From assembly GCF_024346055.1 (NCBI RefSeq), contig NZ_JAGQCH010000013.1, forward strand, positions 33,610 to 97,609: a stretch of 64,000 nucleotides of DNA, read 5' to 3'. The notes under the pieces were generated by a model. That model searched no databases and was not told the DNA's origin. It saw only the letters and a list, made by a program, of their open reading frames with translations. The position numbers and the translations under genes were made by a program. The DNA is from Cyanobium sp. Cruz CV13-4-11 (GTDB taxonomy: Bacteria > Cyanobacteriota > Cyanobacteriia > PCC-6307 > Cyanobiaceae). Shown piece by piece: positions 35,165-45,000 of the stretch; position 1 is the first letter of the stretch; each line of letters begins with the position of its first letter.

Positions 35165-36394
35165 TCAGAGAACGATCTTGGAGACCACGCCGGCACCGAT
35201 GGTGCGGCCGCCTTCGCGGATGGCGAAGCGCATGCCCTGCTCGATGGCGACCGGGCAGATCAGCTCGGCGCTCATCTTGATGCGGTCGCCGGGCATCACC
35301 ATCTCCACGTTGGTGCCGTCATCGGCGGTGAAGGCGGTGATCTGGCCGGTCACGTCAGTGGTGCGGATGTAGAACTGAGGGCGGTAGCCGGCGAAGAAGG
35401 GGGTGTGACGGCCGCCCTCTTCCTTCTTGAGCACGTAGACCTCACCTTCGAACTTGGTGTGGGGCTTGATGGAGTTGGGCTTCACCAGCACCATGCCACG
35501 CTCGATGTCCTCCTTCTGGACGCCGCGCAGGAGCAGACCGACGTTGTCGCCGGCCATGCCCTCGTCGAGCAGCTTGCGGAACATTTCGACGCCGGTGACG
35601 GTGGTTTCACGCGTGTCGCGGATACCAACGATCTGGACGGTCTCGCCCACTTTCACCTTGCCACGCTCGATACGGCCGGTGGCGACGGTGCCGCGGCCGG
35701 TGATCGAGAAGACATCTTCGACAGCCATCAGGAAGGGCTTGTCGATCTCACGCTCGGGCTCGGGGATCGACTCGTCGACCGCATCCATGAGGTCGAGGAT
35801 CTTGTCGACCCACTCATCTTCACCACGCACGGCCTTCTTGCCACCCTGGATGTACTCGAGGGCCTTGAGGGCGGAACCGGCGATCACGGGGATGTCGTCG
35901 CCAGGGAAGTCGTAGCTGCTGAGCAGTTCGCGCATCTCCAGTTCGACGAGCTCGAGGATCTCCTCGTCGTCGACCATGTCCTTCTTGTTCAGGAACACCA
36001 CCAGGGCGGGCACGCCCACCTGCTTGGCCAGCAGGATGTGCTCCTTCGTCTGGGCCATGGGACCGTCGGTGGCGGCCACCACCAGGATGGCGCCGTCCAT
36101 CTGGGCGGCACCGGTGATCATGTTCTTGACGTAGTCAGCGTGGCCCGGGCAGTCGACGTGGGCGTAGTGACGCTTGTTGGTCTCGTACTCGACGTGGGCC
36201 GTGTTGATCGTGATCCCCCGCTCCTTCTCTTCAGGGGCGCCATCGATCTCGTCGTAGGCCTGGGCCTTGGCCATGCCCTGGGACGCCAGCACGTTGGTGA
36301 TGGCGGCGGTGAGGGTGGTTTTGCCGTGGTCAACGTGACCGATGGTGCCGATGTTGACGTGAGGCTTGTTCCTCTCGAACTTCTCGCGTGCCAT
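35165..36394 (-). CDS. tuf: Elongation factor Tu
   Basis: EF-Tu carries aminoacyl-tRNA to the ribosome with GTP. The 409-residue protein contains G1 GHVDHGKT, switch [23 protein letters not shown]4 NKKD, and the domain 2/3 sequences [15 protein letters not shown] and [20 protein letters not shown]. It is 42 bp downstream of fusA. A long plus-strand open frame on the opposite strand is a composition shadow. Confidence 0.98.
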   Translation of the reverse strand: MAREKFERNKPHVNIGTIGHVDHGKTTLTAAITNVLASQGMAKAQAYDEIDGAPEEKERGITINTAHVEYETNKRHYAHVDCPGHADYVKNMITGAAQMDGAILVVAATDGPMAQTKEHILLAKQVGVPALVVFLNKKDMVDDEEILELVELEMRELLSSYDFPGDDIPVIAGSALKALEYIQGGKKAVRGEDEWVDKILDLMDAVDESIPEPEREIDKPFLMAVEDVFSITGRGTVATGRIERGKVKVGETVQIVGIRDTRETTVTGVEMFRKLLDEGMAGDNVGLLLRGVQKEDIERGMVLVKPNSIKPHTKFEGEVYVLKKEEGGRHTPFFAGYRPQFYIRTTDVTGQITAFTADDGTNVEMVMPGDRIKMSAELICPVAIEQGMRFAIREGGRTIGAGVVSKIVL

Positions 36395-36436
36395 GGAAGG
36401 AAAGAATCGGGGGGGTGGGTTGGATGGAAAGAAAGA

Positions 36437-38512
36437 TCAGGAATTGCCCTGATTCTTGGAGATGATGGCTTCCGCCACATTGCGAGGGACTTCCTCGTAA
36501 TGGCTGAACTCCATCGAGAAGATACCCCGACCCTGGGTCATGGATCGGAGCTGGGTGGCGTAGCCGAACATCTCGGCCAGAGGCACTTTGGACTGGACTT
36601 TGGACTGTCCGTTGTCGACGGACTGTCCTTCGACCTGACCGCGGCGGGAGGAAAGGTCGCCGATGACGGAACCGAGGTAATCCTCGGGGACCTCGACCTC
36701 AACCTTCATCATCGGCTCAAGCAGTACAGGATTGCACTTCTTGACGCCATCCTTGAAGGCCAAGGAACCGGCGATCTTGAACGCCATCTCAGAAGAGTCG
36801 ACGTCGTGATAAGAGCCGTCCACCATGGTGACCCGGACATCGATCATGGGGAAACCGGCAATCACACCGGACTGGCAGGTTTCCTTCATGCCGGCTTCCG
36901 CCGGACCGATGTACTCCTTGGGAACGATGCCGCCAACAATCTTGTTGACGAACTCGAACCCTGAACCCGGTTCGCCGGGTTGCATTTCGATCACCACGTG
37001 GCCGTACTGGCCCTTGCCTCCCGTCTGGCGGGCGAACTTGCCCTCACCCTTGGCGCTGCCGCGGATGGTTTCCCGGTAGGACACCTGGGGGGCACCGATG
37101 TTGGCCTCCACCTTGAACTCCCGCAGCATGCGGTCGACCAGGATTTCCAGGTGCAGTTCGCCCATGCCGGCGATCACGGTCTGGTTGGTTTCCGGATCGG
37201 TGGAGACCCGGAAGGTGGGGTCTTCCTCGGAGAGGGACTGCAGGGCCTTGCCGAGTTTCTCCATGTCGCCCTTGGTCTTGGGCTCCACGGCCACGGAGAT
37301 CACCGGTTCGGGGATGAACAGGGATTCCAGAATGATCGGATCGGAGTCGACGCAGAGGGTGTCGCCCGTGGTGGTGTCCTTGAGGCCGAGGACGGCGCCC
37401 AGGTCACCGGCCCGGAGCTCGTCCACCTCTTCGCGCTCGTCGGCCTTGAGCAGGATCAGGCGGGAGATGCGCTCCTTTTTGTCCTTGGTGGAGTTGAGCA
37501 CGTAGCTGCCCTTCTGCAGCACGCCGCTGTACATGCGGACGAAGGTGAGCTTGCCGTAGGGGTCGGCCATGACCTTGAAGGCCAGGGCACTGAAGGGAGC
37601 GCTGTCGTCGCAGGCACGGGTGGCTTCGCTGCCGTCGGCCAGGAGGCCATGGATCGGCGGCACATCGACGGGGGCGGGGAGGTAGTCGACGACCGCATCG
37701 AGCACCAGCTGGACGCCCTTGTTCTTGAAGGCGGAGCCGCAGAGGATCGGGACCATGCCGTGATGCAGCACCCCGAGGCGGATGCCCCGCATCAGCTGCT
37801 CCTGGGTGAGCTCACCGTTCTCGAGGAAGGCTTCAATCAGCTCTTCGTCGGTTTCGGCCACCGACTCCATCAGCTTCTGGCGCCATTCCGCAGCCTCGTC
37901 CTGCATGTCGGCGGGGATCTCCCCTTCGAGGATGTCGGTGCCGAGGTCATTGGTGTAGATGATCGCCTTGTTCCGCACCAGATCGATGATGCCCTTGAGG
38001 TCACCCTCGGCACCGATCGGCAGCTGGATCGGCACGGCGTTGGCCTTGAGGCGATCCTTGATCTGGTCGTAGACCTTCAGGAAGTTGGCGCCGGTCCGGT
38101 CCATCTTGTTGACGAACACGATCCGGGGCACGTTGTAGCGATCGGCCTGGCGCCACACGGTTTCCGACTGGGGCTGCACCCCACCGACGGCACAGAACAC
38201 CGCCACGACACCGTCGAGCACCCGCATCGAGCGTTCCACCTCGATCGTGAAATCGACGTGGCCAGGGGTATCGATGATGTTGATCCGGTTGTCCTTCCAG
38301 CTGGTGGAGATGGCGGCGGCGGTGATGGTGATCCCCCGCTCGCGCTCCTGCTCCATCCAGTCGGTGACGGCGGCGCCATCGTGCACCTCGCCCATCTTGT
38401 GGACCACGCCGGAATAAAACAGAATCCGTTCGGTCGTGGTGGTCTTGCCTGCGTCGATGTGAGCGGCGATACCGATATTTCTGACGCGTTCCAGGGGATA
38501 GGCGCGGGCCAC
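36437..38512 (-). CDS. fusA: Elongation factor G
   Basis: EF-G drives ribosomal translocation and, with RRF, recycling. The 691-residue protein has G1 [13 protein letters not shown], effector region [47 protein letters not shown], and the domain IV/V signatures [20 protein letters not shown] and [20 protein letters not shown]. Length is normal for a bacterial EF-G. It is located between rpsG and tuf in the str operon. Confidence 0.98.
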   Translation of the reverse strand: MARAYPLERVRNIGIAAHIDAGKTTTTERILFYSGVVHKMGEVHDGAAVTDWMEQERERGITITAAAISTSWKDNRINIIDTPGHVDFTIEVERSMRVLDGVVAVFCAVGGVQPQSETVWRQADRYNVPRIVFVNKMDRTGANFLKVYDQIKDRLKANAVPIQLPIGAEGDLKGIIDLVRNKAIIYTNDLGTDILEGEIPADMQDEAAEWRQKLMESVAETDEELIEAFLENGELTQEQLMRGIRLGVLHHGMVPILCGSAFKNKGVQLVLDAVVDYLPAPVDVPPIHGLLADGSEATRACDDSAPFSALAFKVMADPYGKLTFVRMYSGVLQKGSYVLNSTKDKKERISRLILLKADEREEVDELRAGDLGAVLGLKDTTTGDTLCVDSDPIILESLFIPEPVISVAVEPKTKGDMEKLGKALQSLSEEDPTFRVSTDPETNQTVIAGMGELHLEILVDRMLREFKVEANIGAPQVSYRETIRGSAKGEGKFARQTGGKGQYGHVVIEMQPGEPGSGFEFVNKIVGGIVPKEYIGPAEAGMKETCQSGVIAGFPMIDVRVTMVDGSYHDVDSSEMAFKIAGSLAFKDGVKKCNPVLLEPMMKVEVEVPEDYLGSVIGDLSSRRGQVEGQSVDNGQSKVQSKVPLAEMFGYATQLRSMTQGRGIFSMEFSHYEEVPRNVAEAIISKNQGNS

Positions 38513-38624
38513 GGGAAAGTTCTCCGGGGGTGGGTCGACGAAAAGCGGGCGTAACTTTACAGACCGGCGTTGGCGCGATCTGCAGGAACCGGATCAGCCC
38601 AGGGATCCGGCCCCTCTGGGCGGC

Positions 38625-39095
38625 TCAGTAGCGGTAGTGGGCGAAGGCCTTGTTGGCTTCGGCCATCTTGTGGGTCTCCTCCCGCTTGCGGACGGCACTG
38701 CCGGCTTCGTTGGCCGCGTCCATCAGCTCACCGGCCAGCTTCTGGGCCATGCTCCGGCCGTTGCGGGCCCGGGAGAAGTTGACCAGCCAGCGCAGCGCCA
38801 TGGCGGTGCCGCGCTCCTGACGCACTTCCATCGGCACCTGGTAGGTGGCGCCACCGACCCGGCGAGCTCGCACTTCCACCAGGGGCGTGGCATTGCGGAC
38901 CGCCGTTTCGAACAGGTCGAGCGGATCGGCGCCGGTGCGCTCGTTGATCAGGGTGAAGGCATCGGACAGGATGCGCTGGGCCGTGGACTTCTTGCCGTGC
39001 TTCATCAGCCGGGCCACGATCATCGAGGCCAGGCGGCTGTTGAACTGAGGGTCCGGGAGAACCGGGCGTTTCTCGGCGGCGTTGCGGCGGGACAT
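38625..39095 (-). CDS. rpsG: 30S ribosomal protein S7
   Basis: The 156-residue protein starts [20 protein letters not shown] and contains [17 protein letters not shown] and the signature [20 protein letters not shown], then [21 protein letters not shown]7 nucleates assembly of the 30S head and is the usual autoregulator of the str operon. The ATG at 39095 fits the family; the frame upstream runs into rpsL. Confidence 0.97.
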   Translation of the reverse strand: MSRRNAAEKRPVLPDPQFNSRLASMIVARLMKHGKKSTAQRILSDAFTLINERTGADPLDLFETAVRNATPLVEVRARRVGGATYQVPMEVRQERGTAMALRWLVNFSRARNGRSMAQKLAGELMDAANEAGSAVRKREETHKMAEANKAFAHYRY

Positions 39096-39159
39096 GGAAC
39101 GGAGGGAGAAAAAGCAGGTGAGAGCTGGTCCGGCCGCGAAGAGCCGGGGGAACGAAGGC

Positions 39160-39534
39160 TCAGGCCTTCGGTGTCTTGGCGCCGTACTTGGAGCGGGACT
39201 GCCGCCGATCCTTGACACCGGAGGTGTCGAGGGTGCCGCGGATGATGTGGTAGCGGACACCGGGCAGGTCCTTGACGCGGCCGCCGCGGATCAGAACCAC
39301 CGAGTGCTCCTGAAGGTTGTGACCGATGCCGGGGATGTAGGCCGTTACCTCAAACCCGGAGGTGAGGCGCACACGGGCCACCTTGCGCAGCGCCGAGTTG
39401 GGCTTCTTCGGGGTGGAGGTGTACACCCGGGTGCAGACGCCACGCCGCTCGGGGCAGGCGCGCAGGGCGGGCGACTTCGTTTTGCGGGTGAGACGCTGCC
39501 GCTCGGTGCGGATCAGCTGCTGAATAGTGGGCAT
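39160..39534 (-). CDS. rpsL: 30S ribosomal protein S12
   Basis: The 124-residue protein starts [20 protein letters not shown] and has the decoding-site loops [19 protein letters not shown] and [20 protein letters not shown], then [20 protein letters not shown]. The loop residues whose changes cause streptomycin resistance (K in TPKKPNS, K in RVKDLPG) are wild-type. It is the first gene of the str operon. Confidence 0.97.
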   Translation of the reverse strand: MPTIQQLIRTERQRLTRKTKSPALRACPERRGVCTRVYTSTPKKPNSALRKVARVRLTSGFEVTAYIPGIGHNLQEHSVVLIRGGRVKDLPGVRYHIIRGTLDTSGVKDRRQSRSKYGAKTPKA

Positions 39535-39619
39535 CGAAGGCCGGGGTGCTGCTCGGTGTGGACGGGTCGGTTGTCCGACCGTTTCGACAATCCGACACCT
39601 TACTTCGTCGCCGTCCCCC

Positions 39620-39955
39620 TCAGCTCTCGCGGCTGAAGGCGGCCCCGCAGGCACAGCTGCGCACGCCCGGTCCGGGACGCACCAGAAATCCGCCGCCGCT
39701 GAGGTCGCCCCGGTAGTCGAGCTGCAGGCCCTGCAGCAGCGGCAGCTGCCCAGCGGGGGAATAGAGGGTGATGCCGTCGGCCCGGGCCACGGGGGTGCCG
39801 GCCAGGTGGCCGGGGCGCAGCCGGATCGTCCAGGCTTCGCAGGCGCCCTCCAGCAACTCCAGGTGCATCAGCCCCGGGGTGCCCGCCACCGCCGCCTGGC
39901 GGCACAGTTCGGCGGCGGCGGCGGGGGTGAGGCGAAGGCTGTGGCCCCGGGGCAC
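39620..39955 (-). CDS. A-type iron-sulfur carrier (IscA/HesB family)
   Basis: This 111-residue protein starts [20 protein letters not shown], with the family pattern [20 protein letters not shown] and the C-terminal motif [15 protein letters not shown]-type carriers ligate Fe or an Fe-S cluster with one internal cysteine and a C-terminal C-x-C. Here the pair is C-A-C instead of the common C-G-C, and the internal cysteine is probably the one in EGACEAW. It lies between rpsL and the glycosidase gene, all on the minus strand. Function in Fe-S cluster delivery is inferred from the family. Confidence 0.75.
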   Translation of the reverse strand: MPRGHSLRLTPAAAAELCRQAAVAGTPGLMHLELLEGACEAWTIRLRPGHLAGTPVARADGITLYSPAGQLPLLQGLQLDYRGDLSGGGFLVRPGPGVRSCACGAAFSRES

Positions 39956-39974
39956 GGTGGAGTGGCGAATGGGT

Positions 39975-41828
39975 TCAGTTTGCCAGCCGCTGGCTGGTAG
40001 GGCTCAGGCCGGTGGCCGCTGCGCCGCCCCCGACCGGCACCAGCCCCAGGCCGTTGTGAACCGAGCCGGCGACCCCCCGGCCCTTGACCCGGTGGCTGCC
40101 GCCCATCACCAGGCCCGTGGAACTGCCTCCGTCAAGGTTGAGGGCATCGACCAGGCCCAGTTGCTGCAGCAGCCAGGCGGTCTCGGCAAGGGTGGGCCCG
40201 GCGCCACCCCCGGCCCCTTCCAGGGTCACCAGCCACAGCAGGGCGCCATCGCTGCCCACCACCGTGCGGGGGGCCCCTTGCCGCAGGAAGGCGGCCCCGA
40301 ATCCTTCGGCGCTGCCGTTGAGCACGATGCGGCCGTTCTGGAGCAGCAGCGGCCCTCCGCCCATCACGGAGCCGGCGTTGCCCAAGGTGTCGCTGGGGCG
40401 GCTCTCCAGGCGCACCGACTCGCCTTCATTCCAGGGCAGGACAGCCCCGCCGCGGGCCACCACCAGGGTGTCCTCCGGCCGCAGCGGCACCCCCGCCGCC
40501 AGCTCCTGGCTGCTGATCCGCCGCTGCACACGGCCACCGCTCACCATCACGCCCGTTTCCGAGCCGGTCAGGGCCTGGTAGAGCCGGCCCCAGTCGGCGG
40601 TGTAACGGCTCAGGCCCCGCTGGGCGTAACCGCTGTTGACGGTCAGCAGCGGCCAGCGCTGGCCACGGTCATCGCTGATCCATTCGTCCAGCCGCAGGCG
40701 CCCGAAGCGGGGCAGGCTGCGGGGATCCCAGCCCATGGCGCCGCGGTTGAGGATCGGCCCGGACAGCCAGCGGCCCTGGTCCCGCAGGGCGCCGAGGGGA
40801 AGGCGGCGCACCCGGTTGAAGAAGCCGCCGTTGATCGCCACCAGGGCGTCCTGGCGCTGGGCCAGGGCCGTCAGGGAGCTCAGGCCCGCCATGCCATCGG
40901 GCCGGCTGAGGGGCCGCAGTTCCAGCGGCCCGCTGCGGGGATCGATCCGGACCGCGTTGACCATGACCCTGGTGCCGCCCACGCTGCGCACCTGCTGGTC
41001 CCAGCGCAACTGGGGGCCCAGCATGGCCAGCAGCCGCGGATCGATCGGCGCCGGAGCCGGCGGCGCCGTGCCGACGCTGCCGGCGCCCTGCGGCAGATCG
41101 ATGATCACCCGGGCCGGATCCCCCAGGGTGAAGGTGCGCAGAGGGGCGGCACCAGCCGGCACCGCCAGGGTCATCTCCGCCCCGTCGGCGCCACTGCGCA
41201 GGCCCCGGGCGGTGAGCAGGCTCAGCTGGTCGGGTCGGCTGAGCAGGGACAGCTGAACGCCGCCCTCGCTGCTGCGCACCAGGGTGGGTCCGTCGAGGTC
41301 GAGCACCACCCGCCGGACGCCGGCCTGCTCCGAGCTGCGCACCTGGAGCAGCCGGGGCGCTGGCAGGTGCAGGTCCAGCCGCTCGCCGCGGCGCTCCACC
41401 GCCACGCCCACGTCCTGCAGCAGGGCGGCCACGTCGATGGCCACCTCGTCCGCCAGCGACCGCTGCTGCGCCGGGGGCACCACCAGCTCCCGGCCGAACC
41501 ATTCCAGCGCCAGAGCGCCATCGGGCCTGGAGCGGCTGCTGAAGCCCAGCTGGCCTTCGAGCACCTCGAGCGGCAGCCACAGGGCCACCGGCCGGCGCGG
41601 GTCATCGCCGCTCCAGCGCCAGGCGGCCTGCTGGCTGCGGCCGTTCAGCGTCAGCCCGGTGCCGCCCACTTCCGCGGTGGGGACCGCCCGCACCGGCCCG
41701 GTCCGGCCGGGACGCGGGGCCGGCAGTTCCGGCAGGGCCGGGGGCATCGGCGGCGGGGCCGCCCTGGTGACCGGCGGAGCTCCGACCAGGGCCAGCAGGG
41801 CCAAGGCGATCGGGAGAGTCCTGGCCAT
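39975..41828 (-). CDS. Phosphodiester glycosidase (NAGPA) family secreted protein
   Basis: This 617-residue protein has a signal peptide (MARTLPIALALLALVGAPPV) and a proline-rich linker. Two copper-amine-oxidase-N/AMIN-like beta regions follow (LVVPPAQQRSLADEVAIDVA and VRRVVLDLDGPTLVRSSEGG). The C-terminal phosphodiester glycosidase domain has ALVAINGGFFNRVRRLPLGA, VMGGGPLLLQNGRIVLNG, and the hallmark DALNLDGGSSTGLVMGG. It probably acts in the periplasm on a sugar-phosphodiester or exopolysaccharide-type bond; the substrate is unknown. The ATG at 41828 starts the signal peptide. Two 14-bp near-palindromic repeats lie just upstream and may regulate it. Confidence 0.85.
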   Translation of the reverse strand: MARTLPIALALLALVGAPPVTRAAPPPMPPALPELPAPRPGRTGPVRAVPTAEVGGTGLTLNGRSQQAAWRWSGDDPRRPVALWLPLEVLEGQLGFSSRSRPDGALALEWFGRELVVPPAQQRSLADEVAIDVAALLQDVGVAVERRGERLDLHLPAPRLLQVRSSEQAGVRRVVLDLDGPTLVRSSEGGVQLSLLSRPDQLSLLTARGLRSGADGAEMTLAVPAGAAPLRTFTLGDPARVIIDLPQGAGSVGTAPPAPAPIDPRLLAMLGPQLRWDQQVRSVGGTRVMVNAVRIDPRSGPLELRPLSRPDGMAGLSSLTALAQRQDALVAINGGFFNRVRRLPLGALRDQGRWLSGPILNRGAMGWDPRSLPRFGRLRLDEWISDDRGQRWPLLTVNSGYAQRGLSRYTADWGRLYQALTGSETGVMVSGGRVQRRISSQELAAGVPLRPEDTLVVARGGAVLPWNEGESVRLESRPSDTLGNAGSVMGGGPLLLQNGRIVLNGSAEGFGAAFLRQGAPRTVVGSDGALLWLVTLEGAGGGAGPTLAETAWLLQQLGLVDALNLDGGSSTGLVMGGSHRVKGRGVAGSVHNGLGLVPVGGGAAATGLSPTSQRLAN

Positions 41829-41839
41829 CGACGACGTCC

Positions 41840-41873
41840 TGCCTCTTGAGGCAAGATCCTGCCCCTTGAGGCA
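41840..41873. repeat. Pair of 14-bp near-palindromic direct repeats upstream of the glycosidase gene
   Basis: TGCCTCTTGAGGCA (41840-41853) and TGCCCCTTGAGGCA (41860-41873) are two almost perfect TGCC...GGCA dyads spaced exactly 20 bp start to start, about two helical turns. They lie 12-45 bp before the start codon of the minus-strand glycosidase gene and about 190 bp from gltB. The arrangement suits a dimeric repressor bound in tandem; the regulator is unknown. Confidence 0.6.
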
Positions 41874-42060
41874 GAAAGTTAGTCCCATCGCTTCGGTGTA
41901 GGTGCGGCTGCCTAGGATCGATGGCTCGCCGTGACATCTCGCACACGGCTGCTGCACGGGTGACACGGCAGCTCCTCGGCAGGCCCCCTGCTGCCGGTGT
42001 CCTTAGGCTTGTTCCCTACAAGCTAGTTCCAGCTCCGTTTCAGCAGCCCCAACCCGGCCT

Positions 42061-45000
42061 ATGTCCTCCTCCGTCCCCGTCTGGCCCCACCGCGACAGCT
42101 CGGCCCCAGGGCCTGGCGAGATGGACGCCTGCGGGGTGGGTTTCCTGGCCCACCTTGATGGGGTTCCCAACCACTGGGTGCTGCAGCAGGCCCTGCGCGG
42201 CCTGCGTTGCATGGAGCACCGCGGCGGCTGCGGCGGCGATGGTGATTCCGGCGACGGCGCCGGCCTGCTGACCGCGATCCCCTGGAGCTACCTGGAGGCC
42301 GTCTGGCCGGCGGCCGCCGCCTCCACGGCGATCGTGCGGGGGCTGGGGATGCTGTTCCTGCCGGCGGATCCCGAACGCCGCGACCAGGCCCGCCGGATCT
42401 GCGACGAGGAGGCCGAACGCCTCGGGCTTCTCAGCCTCGGCTGGCGTCAGGTCCCGGTGGTTCCCGAGGTGCTCGGTCCCCTGGCGCGGGAGAACGCCCC
42501 GGCCATCGAGCAGTGGCTGCTGGCCGCCCCCGATGCGGTGCCCGGCGTCATGGCCGACGTCGACGCCCTCGAATCCCTGCTGTTCCGTCTGCGGCGCCGC
42601 GCCGTCGACCGGGTGCGGGAGGTGTGGGGGGCCGACACCACCGACCTCTATTTCGCTTCGATCAGCGGCCGCACCGTCGTCTACAAGGGCATGGTGCGCT
42701 CGGAGGTGCTCGATGCCTTCTACGTCGACCTGCGGGACGAACGCTTCAGCGTCGCCTTCGCGGTGTACCACCGCCGCTTCAGCACCAACACCCTGCCCCG
42801 CTGGCCCCTGGCCCAGCCGATGCGCCTGCTGGGCCACAACGGCGAGATCAACACCCTGCTGGGCAACATCAACTGGGCCAGGGCTGCCGAATCCCACCTC
42901 GAGGCCGTCTGGGGGGATGCCGCCAGGGACCTGCGGCCCCTGGTCAACGGCGCCTTCAGCGATTCGGCCAACCTCGACGCCACCCTCGAACTGATGGTGC
43001 GCAGCGGCCGGCCGATCACCGACAGCCTGCTCACCCTGGTGCCGGAGGCCTTCCGCGACCAGCCCGAGCTCGACGAGCGGCCGGCGATCAAGGCCTTCTA
43101 CGAGTACAGCGCCTGCCTGCAGGAACCCTGGGACGGCCCCGCCCTGCTGGTCTTCAGCGACGGCCGCATGGTGGGGGCCACCCTCGATCGCAACGGCCTG
43201 CGGCCGGCCCGCTACTGCATCACCAGCGACGGCTACGTGGTGATGGGCTCGGAAACGGGCGTTGTGGAGCTGGAGGAATCCCGCATCATCGAGAAGGGCC
43301 GCCTCGGCCCCGGCCAGATGCTGGCCGTCGACCTGGAGCAGCACCGGCTGCTGCGCAACTGGGATGTGAAAGAGGAGACCGCAGCGCGGCTGCCCTACGC
43401 CGGCTGGCTGCTCGACCATCGCCGCAGCCTCTCCCCGGGCGCCTGGCAGACCGATCGCTGCCTGGGCGATCTGGAACTCCTGCAGCAGCAGACCGCCTTC
43501 GGCTTCACGGCGGAGGACCTGGACCTGGTGATTGAAGACATGGCCGGCCAGGGCAAGGAGCCCACCTACTGCATGGGGGATGACATCCCCCTGGCGGTCC
43601 TCTCCTCCAAGCCCCACCTCCTCTACGACTATTTCAAGCAGCGCTTCGCCCAGGTCACCAACCCCCCCATCGACCCGCTGCGCGAGAAGCTGGTCATGAG
43701 CCTGGAGATGCACCTGGGCCGGCGCGGTTCGGCCCTGCGCCCCGATGCCTCCGGCGCCGCCGTGCTCCACCTCACCACCCCGGTGCTCAACGAGGCCGAA
43801 CTCCAGGCCCTGAACACCCAGGGCCTCGGGCTCACCACCCTTTCCACGCTGCTGCCGGTGGCCAGCGGCCCCGATGGCCTGGAGCAGGCCCTGCACCGCC
43901 TCTGCTTCGAGGCGGAGGCGGCCGTGCGCAGCGGCATCCAGATCCTGGTCCTTTCGGACCGCGCCGATGGCGGCATCAGCGCCGGCACCACGGCCATTCC
44001 TCCCCTGCTGGGGGTCGGCGCCGTGCACCACCACCTGCTGCGCCTCGGCCTGCGCCTTCAGTGCTCCCTGGTGGTCGATACCGCCCAGTGCTGGAGCACC
44101 CACCACCTGGCCTGCCTGATCGGCTATGGCGCCAGTGCCGTCTGCCCGTGGCTGACCTGGGAGACCACCCGCCACTGGCTGGCGCACCCCCGCACCCAGT
44201 CGATGATCGAGCGGGGCAAGCTGCCCGCCCTTGATACCGACATGGCCCAGGCCAACGTGCGCAAGGCCCTGGAGGAGGGGCTGCGCAAGATCCTCTCCAA
44301 GATCGGCATCTCCCTGCTGGCCAGCTACCACGGTGCCCAGATCTTCGAGGCCATCGGCATCGGTGCCGATCTGATCGACCTGGCCTTCACCGGCACCACC
44401 AGCCGGGTCGCCGGCCTCAGCCTCCAGGACCTGGCCAGCGAGACCCTGGCCTTCCATGCCAAGGCCTACCCGGAGCTGAACCGCACCAAGCTCGAGTTCA
44501 TGGGCTTCGTGCAGTACCGCACCGGTGGGGAGTTCCACCTCAACAATCCGGAGATGTCCAAGGCCCTCCATGCCGCCGTCGCGGCGGGCCCCGGCTACGA
44601 CCATTTCTCCACCTACCGCACGCTGCTGGAGAACCGGCCGGTGACGGCCCTGCGGGACCTGCTCGAGCTGAAGCCGGCCCCGGTGCCCCTGCCGATCGAG
44701 CAGGTGGAGAGTGTCGAGAGCATCTGCAGCCGCTTCTGCACCGGCGGCATGAGCCTGGGGGCCCTTTCGCGGGAGGCCCATGAGGTGCTGGCGGTGGCGA
44801 TGAACCGCATCGGCGGCAAGAGCAACTGCGGCGAGGGCGGCGAGGACCCGGCCCGCTACCACCCCCTCCACGACGTCGACGGTGAGGGCCATTCGCCCAC
44901 CCTTCCCAGCCTGCGCGGGCTGCAGAACGGCGACAGTGCCTGCTCCGCCATCAAGCAGATCGCCTCGGGGCGTTTCGGCGTCACCCCGGCCTACCTGCGC

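Noticed and set aside
35084..36964. 626-residue plus-strand frame opposite tuf and fusA
   Set aside because: Antisense shadow of highly conserved elongation-factor genes; composition is not protein-like.
42040..44892. 950-residue open frame on the minus strand opposite gltB
   Set aside because: It is a GC-bias shadow of an unmistakable glutamate synthase gene; its translation is Gly/Ala/His/Gln-rich without any domain.
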